From NCBI GenBank assembly GCA_016794785.1, contig JAEUHC010000003.1, positions 1 through 64,000 on the forward strand: a stretch of 64,000 nt of DNA, given 5' to 3'. Below, one piece after another: positions 17,563 through 25,397 of the stretch. Source of the DNA: Opitutaceae bacterium (GTDB lineage: Bacteria > Verrucomicrobiota > Verrucomicrobiia > Opitutales > Opitutaceae). Made by a program: the position numbers and the translations under genes. Under the pieces are notes generated by a model, which was not told where the DNA came from, did no database searches, and saw only the letters and a program-made list of their open reading frames with translations. Position 1 is the first letter of the stretch, and every line of letters starts with the position of its first letter.

Positions 17563-19407
17563 TCAGTGTTGGAACGATCCCAGATCAGGCGCTCCGGCGG
17601 ATGGCCGCCTCGCGCCAGCGAGATCAACGAGCGGGGCAAATGACATTTGGCGCCCGGCTTTCAGCGCCGGGCTGTTCGGCTTCAGTCGAAAATCGGCCGT
17701 GACGGAATCGGTCGTCGGATTCACGAACTGAGGATCGGCCACGAAGTCATTTTCGCCGGCGACGGGCGGTTTCGCGCCACCCCAATAGAGGTTGTTCTGA
17801 CGGACGATATTCGCGTTGTTCCGATCGGCGCGGGTCGGCAGCCAAGTGTCGAGCGGTCGGTCAGGCTGAGCGACGACGATATTGTTGATGAAGCGGACAT
17901 CCTTGCAGCGATCGAAGCCGACCTGGCCCCACTTCATTTCCGGCGTAGTGCCGTTGTGGTAGATGGTGTTGTTGGCGACATCCAGGCGGTGGCTGCCCCA
18001 CATCTGGAGGCCGCAGCCGCCGTTGTTGAACGCGAGGTTGTTCTGCACCAGCGTCCGGCCGAGGTAGCCGCCGGGAGGAAACTCCGCGTTCGAATCGAGC
18101 AGGATGCCGTTGCCGTTGTAAAACTTGGTCTTCACCGGCTGATCGTCCGGCGAGTTTTTCACATAGAGCCGGTTGCCGCTCGCCTGATTGCCGGCGACGA
18201 GAATTTTCGGGACGTTTTCCTGCGCGTCGAAGTTCGCGTGACCCATGAGCGTGAGGCCGGCGGGCGCACCGTTGACGGTGGTCCAGCAATTGTTCCGCAC
18301 GTGATTGTCCAGCACCGTCACCCAGTCGCAGTAGCGGACGAAGATACCGTCGGAGGTGCAATACTCGGCCACGTTTCCCGCGATGCGGATATGATGAACG
18401 AGGTCGTTGGCGGTCCGCTTCCCGCCGGGAGGCGTGGCGCGGCCGTTTACGAAGATGCCCGGCGAATTGACGTTCGGCGACGTCGTCCCGAGTTCGCCGG
18501 CGTATTGTTCCCGCGCGGTCTCGCCGTTGCCGAGGATGTGCAGGCCGCGGATTTCGAGGTAGGCGAGGATGGGCGCGCCGACGGTCTGCTGGATGTTGAC
18601 GGCTACTTGACCGTGGGAGGACAACACTGGCGCGTGCCCCGGATAGTTCTTCAAGGTGATCCAGGCGGCGGGCGTGCCGGGCCGGGAGAAATTCGCCACG
18701 GGCGTGCCCGCCGGTTTTCCCGTGGGACGTTCGTAGCGTCCGTTCATCAGCAGAATGACGTCGCCCGGTTGTGCGACATCGATGGCTTTTTGGGGCGAAG
18801 CGAAAGCGGATTCCTCGGTGCGCCCGTCGTTGATATCGCGGCCGCGGGGGCTGACGTAAAATGCGGGGCTGGCATACGCGAGATTGTCGATGCGTAACTC
18901 CGCCGGACCCGAAAACGTGAAGCTGATTTGAACGAAGGGATCGGTCGGCGCGAAGGCTCCATGGCCCACCGGCTTCATCGCCGAGAGTTCAATGGCCGCG
19001 CGTTGAAAAAAATTGGCGGTCGCGGGGTAGAGCGTGGTTTCCAAGCCGCCTGAGCGGGCCTTCGCCGCGTCGAAGGATTCGACGCGCAGGGTGATCGGCT
19101 GATTCACCGAGATCGAGTGATCGAAGCTCAGGGTGAGTTTGCCGAGATTGGTTTCGCGGGCGTTCACCGCGAGCAGGCCGCTGGTGAGGACGGCCGGTTC
19201 TCCTCGCTCGACGGTCATCACGGCGGCGCCGGAAGCCTCCTTGGAAGCCTGCAGGTCCACGGTGCCGGCAGACTTCGTCGCGACGCCGGGCCATTGGCCG
19301 GGGCGATTGAAATCGTAGCGCAGCAGCGTGCCCGCACACACGGGTGCGGCCAGTGCGCAAAATGCCGCCAGTCCAAGAAGCGAATGTGGGAGTGAAGATG
19401 ATTTCAT
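17563..19407 (-). CDS. Secreted right-handed beta-helix protein (polysaccharide lyase/hydrolase-like)
   Basis: A 614-aa exported protein. The signal peptide (MKSSSLPHSLLGLAAF..., ending VCAG) fixes the start at ATG 19407; the frame stays open upstream only as shadow sequence. An N-terminal jelly-roll-like part (residues ~20-175) precedes YVSPRGRDINDGRTEESAF, the entry motif of DUF1565/PL6-PL9-type beta-helices. Then come repeated coils such as IRIAGNVAEYCTSDGIFV, VLDNHVRNNCW, LVQNNLAFNNGGCGLQMWG and VANNTIYHNG. The C-terminal part, FRLKPNSPALKAG, is typical of this group. It probably binds or cleaves a polysaccharide outside the cell. It follows the GH38-like gene after a hairpin-containing 104-bp gap. 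Confidence 0.86.
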   Translation of the reverse strand: MKSSSLPHSLLGLAAFCALAAPVCAGTLLRYDFNRPGQWPGVATKSAGTVDLQASKEASGAAVMTVERGEPAVLTSGLLAVNARETNLGKLTLSFDHSISVNQPITLRVESFDAAKARSGGLETTLYPATANFFQRAAIELSAMKPVGHGAFAPTDPFVQISFTFSGPAELRIDNLAYASPAFYVSPRGRDINDGRTEESAFASPQKAIDVAQPGDVILLMNGRYERPTGKPAGTPVANFSRPGTPAAWITLKNYPGHAPVLSSHGQVAVNIQQTVGAPILAYLEIRGLHILGNGETAREQYAGELGTTSPNVNSPGIFVNGRATPPGGKRTANDLVHHIRIAGNVAEYCTSDGIFVRYCDWVTVLDNHVRNNCWTTVNGAPAGLTLMGHANFDAQENVPKILVAGNQASGNRLYVKNSPDDQPVKTKFYNGNGILLDSNAEFPPGGYLGRTLVQNNLAFNNGGCGLQMWGSHRLDVANNTIYHNGTTPEMKWGQVGFDRCKDVRFINNIVVAQPDRPLDTWLPTRADRNNANIVRQNNLYWGGAKPPVAGENDFVADPQFVNPTTDSVTADFRLKPNSPALKAGRQMSFAPLVDLAGARRPSAGAPDLGSFQH

Positions 19408-19461
19408 CGTGATCGGATGCTTGCGCTTTGGGAGACGTCGGCCGGCGGCTGGCCGCACCGT

Positions 19462-19479
19462 GGCGGGATTCGTCCCGCC
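19462..19479. other. Intercistronic hairpin GGCGGGA-TTCG-TCCCGCC
   Basis: A perfect 7-bp GC stem with a 4-nt loop between the GH38-like stop (19512) and the beta-helix start (19407). There is no T-run, so it may stabilise or partly terminate the polycistronic mRNA. Confidence 0.4.
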
Positions 19480-19511
19480 GGCGCGACGCAGCGATCGGAA
19501 CGGCGAGCGAC

Positions 19512-22139
19512 TCACTTCGGCGTGAGTCGGTAGGTCTGGAGTTGTTGGCGAGAGAACGTCGCCGGCAGAGCGGCTGCGGAGTTGAGCGTCACCGGTTCGA
19601 GATCGGTTTCGAGGTGAGTCGTCCGTCGCGCCGCAGCGAGGCCGGAAGCGACGGCGAGGGTCGCGGTGGCCGGGGCGTCGGAGACATTCCACAGGCGTGC
19701 AATGATGCCGTGCCCCATACCTTCCTCGGCGGGTTTCAACGCCCAGAGCAGGACGTTGGGATCGCTTACCGTAAGTAATGAGAAGGAGGCGGCGGGAAGC
19801 GTGGCGGCGGTCGGGCCGTCCACCGAGGCGGCGACGGGCGGATTTTGGTGTTCGAGGGCGAAACGCATCGCGGCAACGGCATCGTAACCGCGGTGCGCGC
19901 GGAGCGCGAAACGCTGGAGAAAATACGTCGCTCCGTTCTGATTGCGGATGCCGAGTTGGTCGCCGTCGACCTGGCCGCCGGCGAGGACGTTCAGTTGCGC
20001 GGTCGCGGTGTCGAGGGAATCGGGCGTGCTCTTGCCGAGACGCAGGAAGGCGCAATCCCAGTTGGAGAGGGTGACGCCACGGGTGCCCGTGCCATCGGTG
20101 ATGTCGGCGAAGTGGTTGAGCGTGGCGTAGTCGTAGCGGGCATTGCGTTCCGCGTAGTGGCCGCGATAGGACTTTTTCTGCAACCGAATGATGGCACCGA
20201 GTTCTTCCGTGTGCACATCGGGCGAGGCGAGGTTGAAGCTGAAGGCCCAGTGGCGAACATCGCCGAAGTTTTCGGTGATTTCATTGCGGAGATCGATGCG
20301 TTCGGAGTCACGATAGAGGGTGACACGGGTGACGTGGTTGCGCGCGGCACCGCTGGTGATACGGACGGTCGCGCCCACGGGGCCGCTGTTTTCCACGACG
20401 ATGCTTTTGCCACCGGCTTCATGCGCCGCCAGATCGTTGATTTTCAGTCCGGCAATCGTCGCGGCGAGTTCGACAGTTGGCTCGTGCTTGTTAATCAGGC
20501 TGGCGATGGCGCCGTCGCGATCGAGGGTGAGTTTCACACGGGAGTTTTCAAACACGCGGGCGGAAAGCGTCGCGGCGGCATCGCGAGGGGCGCTGCCGGG
20601 GCCGGGGCGCAGTTCAAAGATTTTGTAGCCCACCGGGGGCAAATCGCGGGCGAGGATGCGCAGATGCTTCCCGCCGGAGAGCGTGACAAATTGGTGGGGC
20701 GTGTCGGCGGCGGCGGTGAGGTCATGCACGTGGATGTCTTCGGAGCCGTCGTAGGGAAAATCGGCGGCGTCGGTGCGCATCCAGCCGAGGGAATTGAAGA
20801 CGTAGAAGCGTTGGTGTGACGGGGAGCGCGGAATGAGCGCAGAAAGTCGTTTGGCGGCGTCGCGTTGCAGGGTGTCAACATAGCTGGCGACGCGATCGGC
20901 GAGGGTGTTTTGCCATGAGGCGCGGGCGTCGCGGGAGACGGGGCCGTCCGCAGTCCAGTCGTGTTCCCAATAGAGGCCGAGGTCCATGAACGCCCGGTCG
21001 CGGGCCGGGGCTTGGTCGCGGAAAGCCGCGGGATCGTGAAGGGCGACGACGGTGGCGAGAGCCTCGGCGGTGCGAAGCTGCTCGACGGAGCGACGGATGC
21101 GGGCGGAGGTTTCAGCCATCGAGGCACTGTAGAGATCCCATTCGTTGCCATAGGTGAGAGACTCGGTCGGGAGCTGCGCACCGTGGTGTTTTTCGAAATC
21201 CCGGAAAAAGTCCTCTTGGTTGGAAACGATCACTTGGCGGTCGGGCGTGGTCTCCGCCCGGGCGATCACGTGGAAATGCTCGGTGGTCGGATAGGTCTTG
21301 GGATCGGCGGCGTAGGGCACGCCGGTCTTGCGATCGAGCGCATCCCAGCCGAAACCAAACGCGGCCCGCACGCCGAAGGGTTCGGCGGCGCCGGGAGCGC
21401 GATAGCGGGAGAGGAACTTGGTGTTGGTGGTGAGAAAACGGATCGCCTTCACAGGGTCAAAGGCCTCGGCGTAGCCGCCGCTCTGCTTGCTGCCGCCCGG
21501 CACGAACGAGTGCCATTTCATCAACAGGCGCTGGCCGTCGAGCCCCGTGCACCAATAGATCTCGTGCTCGCGGTCGGCGAGGGAGGTGTTCCGCAGCTTG
21601 CTCGCGCAGCCGCACACGCCCCGCCAACTGAACTTCGCCCCGGCGCCTGCCCAGAGCGAAGCGAGCCCCAGTGGAAAAGACTGGTTTTCCATGGCGACGG
21701 CCTGGGTGAAGCGCAGGCCGAAGCGTCGCTCCAAGCGGCCGGAGTAATACATGCCCCGTAGCACAGCCTCGGTCGGTTGTGCGCCGTAGCACGAGACGGC
21801 GGCGTTGAGCGGCGCACTGAGATGACCGCTCTTGATGCGGTCCATCAGGCGCGCGAACTCGGCGGGAGTTTTTTGACGCTCGTATTCCCACAGCCAGAGG
21901 CTGCCGTCGGCGTTGAAACGGTTTTGCAACGGCGGCGGATTGCCGATGGTTTCGTCCGTCAGCTTCGCGTGGAAATCGAGCATCTCGACGAACACCCGCT
22001 TGTAGGTGTCGGCGTCGGCCGTCCACATGTAGTCGGTGTGATCGTCGTTCGCCAGGTAGAGGCGCACTGGCTCGGCGGCCGAAACCGGCTGCCAGGCGAG
22101 CGCGAAGGCAGGAATAAGGAGAAACCGTTTTGAGATCAT
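19512..22139 (-). CDS. GH38-like exported glycosidase (alpha-mannosidase-related)
   Basis: An 875-aa exported protein related to glycoside hydrolase family 38. The signal peptide ends near VSAAE (residue ~23). The mature protein opens with VRLYLANDDHTDYMWTADAD, equivalent to the zinc-binding H-x-D of GH38. The middle domain has LRRSVEQLRTAEALAT, and a long C-terminal beta-sandwich follows (from ~500). At the position of the usual nucleophile motif WxxDPFG it has AMENQSFPLGLASLWAG, so the canonical Asp is not visible and activity may be altered. Its ATG overlaps the phosphotriesterase-like stop (ATGA). Part of it is duplicated as a decayed fragment at 31637-31798. Confidence 0.85.
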   Translation of the reverse strand: MISKRFLLIPAFALAWQPVSAAEPVRLYLANDDHTDYMWTADADTYKRVFVEMLDFHAKLTDETIGNPPPLQNRFNADGSLWLWEYERQKTPAEFARLMDRIKSGHLSAPLNAAVSCYGAQPTEAVLRGMYYSGRLERRFGLRFTQAVAMENQSFPLGLASLWAGAGAKFSWRGVCGCASKLRNTSLADREHEIYWCTGLDGQRLLMKWHSFVPGGSKQSGGYAEAFDPVKAIRFLTTNTKFLSRYRAPGAAEPFGVRAAFGFGWDALDRKTGVPYAADPKTYPTTEHFHVIARAETTPDRQVIVSNQEDFFRDFEKHHGAQLPTESLTYGNEWDLYSASMAETSARIRRSVEQLRTAEALATVVALHDPAAFRDQAPARDRAFMDLGLYWEHDWTADGPVSRDARASWQNTLADRVASYVDTLQRDAAKRLSALIPRSPSHQRFYVFNSLGWMRTDAADFPYDGSEDIHVHDLTAAADTPHQFVTLSGGKHLRILARDLPPVGYKIFELRPGPGSAPRDAAATLSARVFENSRVKLTLDRDGAIASLINKHEPTVELAATIAGLKINDLAAHEAGGKSIVVENSGPVGATVRITSGAARNHVTRVTLYRDSERIDLRNEITENFGDVRHWAFSFNLASPDVHTEELGAIIRLQKKSYRGHYAERNARYDYATLNHFADITDGTGTRGVTLSNWDCAFLRLGKSTPDSLDTATAQLNVLAGGQVDGDQLGIRNQNGATYFLQRFALRAHRGYDAVAAMRFALEHQNPPVAASVDGPTAATLPAASFSLLTVSDPNVLLWALKPAEEGMGHGIIARLWNVSDAPATATLAVASGLAAARRTTHLETDLEPVTLNSAAALPATFSRQQLQTYRLTPK

Positions 22140-23182
22140 GCGAGCGGGGCGGTGAAAATCCGGCGGGGGTTGTCGAGAATGAACTTGTCCGTGTCCTCCT
22201 TGGCTATGCCGTTCGCGTGCATCCAGGGCACGGCCGTATCCAGCAGGTAGGCGTAGGTGCGGTCCCGGCCGTTCACGTTGGTGTCCTCCCAGAGGAGCTT
22301 GAGTTTTCCCTGCTCGAACGACCAGGTCACGTCCATGGTGGCGACCAAGCGGTCGGCGTAACCGCGGAGGGCGAGCTCGCGAATGATGCGGGCCAGATCC
22401 TCCGGTTTGGTGTGGTTCCAGTTGCCAAAATTATTGAAACTGAGCGTGCTGCCCTTGGCTACCACACCCTCCAGGTAGTCGATTTCCTGCTCGACGGAAC
22501 GTCCGCTCCAGCCGAAGGTGGCCTCGATGTGCGAGAAATAGCAGCGTCGGAGATCCGCGCCCGCTCTCTCCAGAATCTGCTGCTGTTCGGCACAGCCGCT
22601 GACGGCGTGGGCACAGATCGGAAGATGATGGCGTTGCTGGACGCGGGCGGCGGCGATGAACAGTTCCTTCTCCGCCGGCCGGATGGGCAGACGCACGGCG
22701 GCCACTTTGATAACACCGGGCCGGACCTCTGTGCCCTGAAGGCCGTGCTCGATGTCGTGCAGCATCTTGCTCTCGAAATCCTCCGCCTTCAGGGCCAGTT
22801 GCTCGCCACGCAGCAGGTAGAAGCCGGTGCAGCAGACGACATTGATGCCCGTGGCCCGCGCCACCTCCCGGATGCCCACGACATCGTCAGGCGGCCCGAC
22901 ATCGACAATTGTGCGCAGGCCCAGTGCCTTCGCTCGCTGCAATTCGCGGATGGCATAGGCCAGACTTTCCTCACGGTGTTCCCCGCCACGGCGCAGCGCG
23001 ATATGCTCGTGCAGGCTGGAGATGCCCATCTGCTCGGGCAGGATTTCCCCCGTGGCGGTGGGAATCGGCCGGGCGCGCGGGCCGAGCAGGGGAGAGGCTT
23101 TCGCTGCAAGCAGGGAAGGAGCCAAAGCAGCGCCAGCGAGAGCCGCGGCGCTCTGCGCGAGGAATTGGCGGCGGGTGGTCAT
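22136..23182 (-). CDS. Tat-exported phosphotriesterase-like metal hydrolase
   Basis: A 348-aa amidohydrolase-superfamily protein of the phosphotriesterase-related group. Members hydrolyse lactones or phosphoesters. A Tat-like signal (MTTRRQFLAQSAAALAGAALA) fixes the start at 23182. The binuclear-metal ligands are all present: SSLHEHIAL (HxH), GVIKVAA (bridging Lys), PICAHAV (His), CYFSHIEATFG (His) and LVATMDVTW (Asp). It overlaps the GH38-like gene by 4 bp. In a glycan operon, hydrolysis of a sugar lactone or sugar phosphate is more likely than organophosphate breakdown. It probably starts the six-gene run down to 14958. A fragment of a second copy persists at 31805-31905. Confidence 0.87.
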   Translation of the reverse strand: MTTRRQFLAQSAAALAGAALAPSLLAAKASPLLGPRARPIPTATGEILPEQMGISSLHEHIALRRGGEHREESLAYAIRELQRAKALGLRTIVDVGPPDDVVGIREVARATGINVVCCTGFYLLRGEQLALKAEDFESKMLHDIEHGLQGTEVRPGVIKVAAVRLPIRPAEKELFIAAARVQQRHHLPICAHAVSGCAEQQQILERAGADLRRCYFSHIEATFGWSGRSVEQEIDYLEGVVAKGSTLSFNNFGNWNHTKPEDLARIIRELALRGYADRLVATMDVTWSFEQGKLKLLWEDTNVNGRDRTYAYLLDTAVPWMHANGIAKEDTDKFILDNPRRIFTAPLA

Positions 23183-23287
23183 GGGTGGAGAAGAAATGAG
23201 CCGGGATGTAGGGTCCAAGTCGTTTGGTGGGACTCGTGCGACTGACGGGCGCGCGGGCAGTTCATAGTTTCGGTTTTACCGATTGGC

Positions 23288-23298
23288 GCATGGTGCAA
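23288..23298. promoter_or_regulatory. Shared 11-mer GCATGGTGCAA upstream of the phosphotriesterase-like gene
   Basis: GCATGGTGCAA, 106 bp upstream of the start at 23182. The same 11 bases occur at 25315-25325 before the next gene upstream, where they form a full palindrome. It is a possible shared regulatory site. Confidence 0.35.
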
Positions 23299-23351
23299 TG
23301 TTACCTGAGACTTCAGGGAAGTATTGGAAGTATTGAGTGATGCGGCGGATT

Positions 23352-23388
23352 GGCGCTGCGCGCCGGTCCAGTGCCGGCGTGCAGCGCC
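23352..23388. terminator. Long stem-loop after the 626-aa gene
   Basis: GGCGCTGC...GCAGCGCC arms form a stem of about 15 bp with one or two mismatches and a short loop, starting 6 bp beyond the stop of the gene ending at 23394. It could end or attenuate transcription before the phosphotriesterase-like operon. No T-run follows on the minus strand. Confidence 0.5.
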
Positions 23389-23393
23389 CCTTC

Positions 23394-25274
23394 TTAGTTC
23401 GCGACGAGGATCAATCCATCGCCTGGACTCAACGACAACGATTGGCCGACCGACACGTTTGCGTTGGTGTCGGCATTTTTCCATTGGGTTGTGCCGTTTG
23501 GGAGGGCTGGAACCGTGATATTCACGGCGGGGCTGCCGCTAGCCCAAGGGTAAACCGCGACCAAGCCTTTCTGGAATTTACGCTGATACACGCGGTCGTT
23601 TGGGGAGGTCGAGCCCAGCTTCAAGCCATTGGGATAGACCTGTGTCAGATTGTTCGCTGTGACGGGATTGCCGATCTGCGCAAAAAGCATGGGCGCGAGC
23701 CGATAGATGAATTTGTTATTGTTGGCATCGGTGCTAACGAGCAGAGGCTGGCCGAAAATAAGCGTGGAGTTTTTCGGAAATTCTGCCGCAGAAACAACTT
23801 TCACGGCCATGAGATACGAGGCGTAGCTGAAGCGCATCTTGGCCGCGTAGCTGGGCTCATCCTCGTTATTGATATACTTGGACAGTTCGCCAGCCGGCCC
23901 AACCATGCAGATATACGGTCGGAGGCTGTTCGCAGCATCGATCATCTTGGTGAGATGGGTGGTCCAGGTCGTGCCAGCGATCTGTTGGAAGTTAGCGCTG
24001 CCCGCTGGGCTGGGACCGACATACTCCAAGAATGAATCCTCAAAGCAGCCGGCGTTAAGGCGGCCATCATCCGTCGCAACGTTGGGCCGATCCACGAGTG
24101 TTTCGGTTCCAATACCCAGGGGATCGCCGGCCAAATGGTAAGCGCCTACTTGAAATGTTGTGTTAGCATAAATGACATAGGGCCCGTGGCCTGGTGGGGG
24201 AGCGGCTAGCATACTGCGCGTCAGAACGGTAAAGTCCTGCAATTCACTTATGAATTGAGGTTCGGTATAGTTCGCGCCGGTGCCGAAGTTCCAGATGTCT
24301 TTCGGGCGGACCTGATTTCCCCTCGCGTCACACATATTGTAGAATCCTTGGTTAAACGTGTCCCACCAAGCGCCGTCGTATTCGCGCTTGGTGCCACCGG
24401 GCGGGGGCGTGGTGGTGGTGTAGCCATTGATAATCGCGGCGCGAAACGATGCGGCGTCCGTCGCGCCCGGATCGAGTGCATAACGGATCGTCTTACCCGC
24501 AGGATTGTCGGGGTAGCCCTGGTCAAAACGAGGATCGGATACCGCATTGTCGCCGAGGTAAACTGGAGAGAACACGTTGCTGTTGATCCCATGTCCGACG
24601 TTGCCGGTGTTCTTGTAGTTCCGGACAACCGTGACCGATACGGCCCCGTTGGTATTGGGATTTCCGACGCTAACAATCTGCATCCGTTCGTTGTCAATTC
24701 TCAACCAAGAATCATACTGGGAAGGTTTGAGATACTGGATATCATAAGTGCCCGTCACCAACGGATCGTCCTTTCGGGGGATGAGCACTTCACGTGCCGG
24801 AATATCAAGGATCACATTGAACGTCGTGGCCGTATTGCTGATTCCCCATTCGAGCTTCCCGGCCTTGATCATCGCGATTCCCTTGATATATGTCGTTTGT
24901 GCTTTTTGGGCGTCAGGCGCGAGGTTTGTGGTGTAGCCTCCCATGTAGGGGATGACCGGTGTCAGGTCCGGATCGCGGCCCGAGACGTCCCGCACCAACT
25001 GCACTGGCTTGTCCGTAACGCCGGCGGCGTCCGAGCCATAAACCATCTTCAGCTTATGCACCTCGGTGGCATTCAAGGGGGACAAAAATGTCTTCGATGT
25101 GCGTTCATCCGGCACGGCGATCGCCACGACCGGATACGAAGGTGCCGCCTGGAGAGAAGGGGCTAGGAGGCCCAGCGCCAGCAGCAGGGTGCGGGGAGCG
25201 CAGCATCCCCGGAGGGTTGGGAGGAAGCGGCCGGCTGCGAAGGAGCAGCAAGCCGCGCGGGTGGTATTTATCAT
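23394..25274 (-). CDS. Secreted glycoside-hydrolase-like protein, family uncertain
   Basis: A 626-aa exported protein. The start at ATG 25274 precedes a long N-terminal leader with a hydrophobic segment ending LQAAPS (residue ~45). The middle contains YDGAWWDTFNQGFYN and an acidic CFEDSFLEYVGP, the kind of strand-end acidic residues seen in TIM-barrel hydrolases such as the uncharacterised GHL15-like group. The C-terminus (FQKGLVAVYPWASG, then SLSLSPGDGLILVAN) resembles the small beta-sandwich closing such enzymes. The family call is tentative. It sits between another hydrolase-like gene and the phosphotriesterase-like operon. Base composition is slightly less GC-rich than its neighbours. Confidence 0.72.
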   Translation of the reverse strand: MINTTRAACCSFAAGRFLPTLRGCCAPRTLLLALGLLAPSLQAAPSYPVVAIAVPDERTSKTFLSPLNATEVHKLKMVYGSDAAGVTDKPVQLVRDVSGRDPDLTPVIPYMGGYTTNLAPDAQKAQTTYIKGIAMIKAGKLEWGISNTATTFNVILDIPAREVLIPRKDDPLVTGTYDIQYLKPSQYDSWLRIDNERMQIVSVGNPNTNGAVSVTVVRNYKNTGNVGHGINSNVFSPVYLGDNAVSDPRFDQGYPDNPAGKTIRYALDPGATDAASFRAAIINGYTTTTPPPGGTKREYDGAWWDTFNQGFYNMCDARGNQVRPKDIWNFGTGANYTEPQFISELQDFTVLTRSMLAAPPPGHGPYVIYANTTFQVGAYHLAGDPLGIGTETLVDRPNVATDDGRLNAGCFEDSFLEYVGPSPAGSANFQQIAGTTWTTHLTKMIDAANSLRPYICMVGPAGELSKYINNEDEPSYAAKMRFSYASYLMAVKVVSAAEFPKNSTLIFGQPLLVSTDANNNKFIYRLAPMLFAQIGNPVTANNLTQVYPNGLKLGSTSPNDRVYQRKFQKGLVAVYPWASGSPAVNITVPALPNGTTQWKNADTNANVSVGQSLSLSPGDGLILVAN

Positions 25275-25312
25275 GTTTTTGGGTTCTTGTTTTTCGCTAA
25301 CACACCGGCCGA

Positions 25313-25325
25313 TTGCATGGTGCAA
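25313..25325. promoter_or_regulatory. Palindrome TTGCATGGTGCAA
   Basis: Perfect 5-bp arms (TTGCA/TGCAA) around TGG, 39 bp upstream of the start at 25274. It shares GCATGGTGCAA with the site at 23288-23298. Confidence 0.4.
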
Positions 25326-25397
25326 GGGTCGGGAATGGGGCGTCGTGGCGATGGGGCGAGAAAGCGCGGCAGGTTTCGACGCAATGCATTCCCGCGG

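Noticed and set aside
17563..20055. Extension of the beta-helix frame upstream to 20055
   Set aside because: The extra N-terminal part is arginine-rich shadow sequence of the GH38-like gene. The signal peptide starts at 19407.
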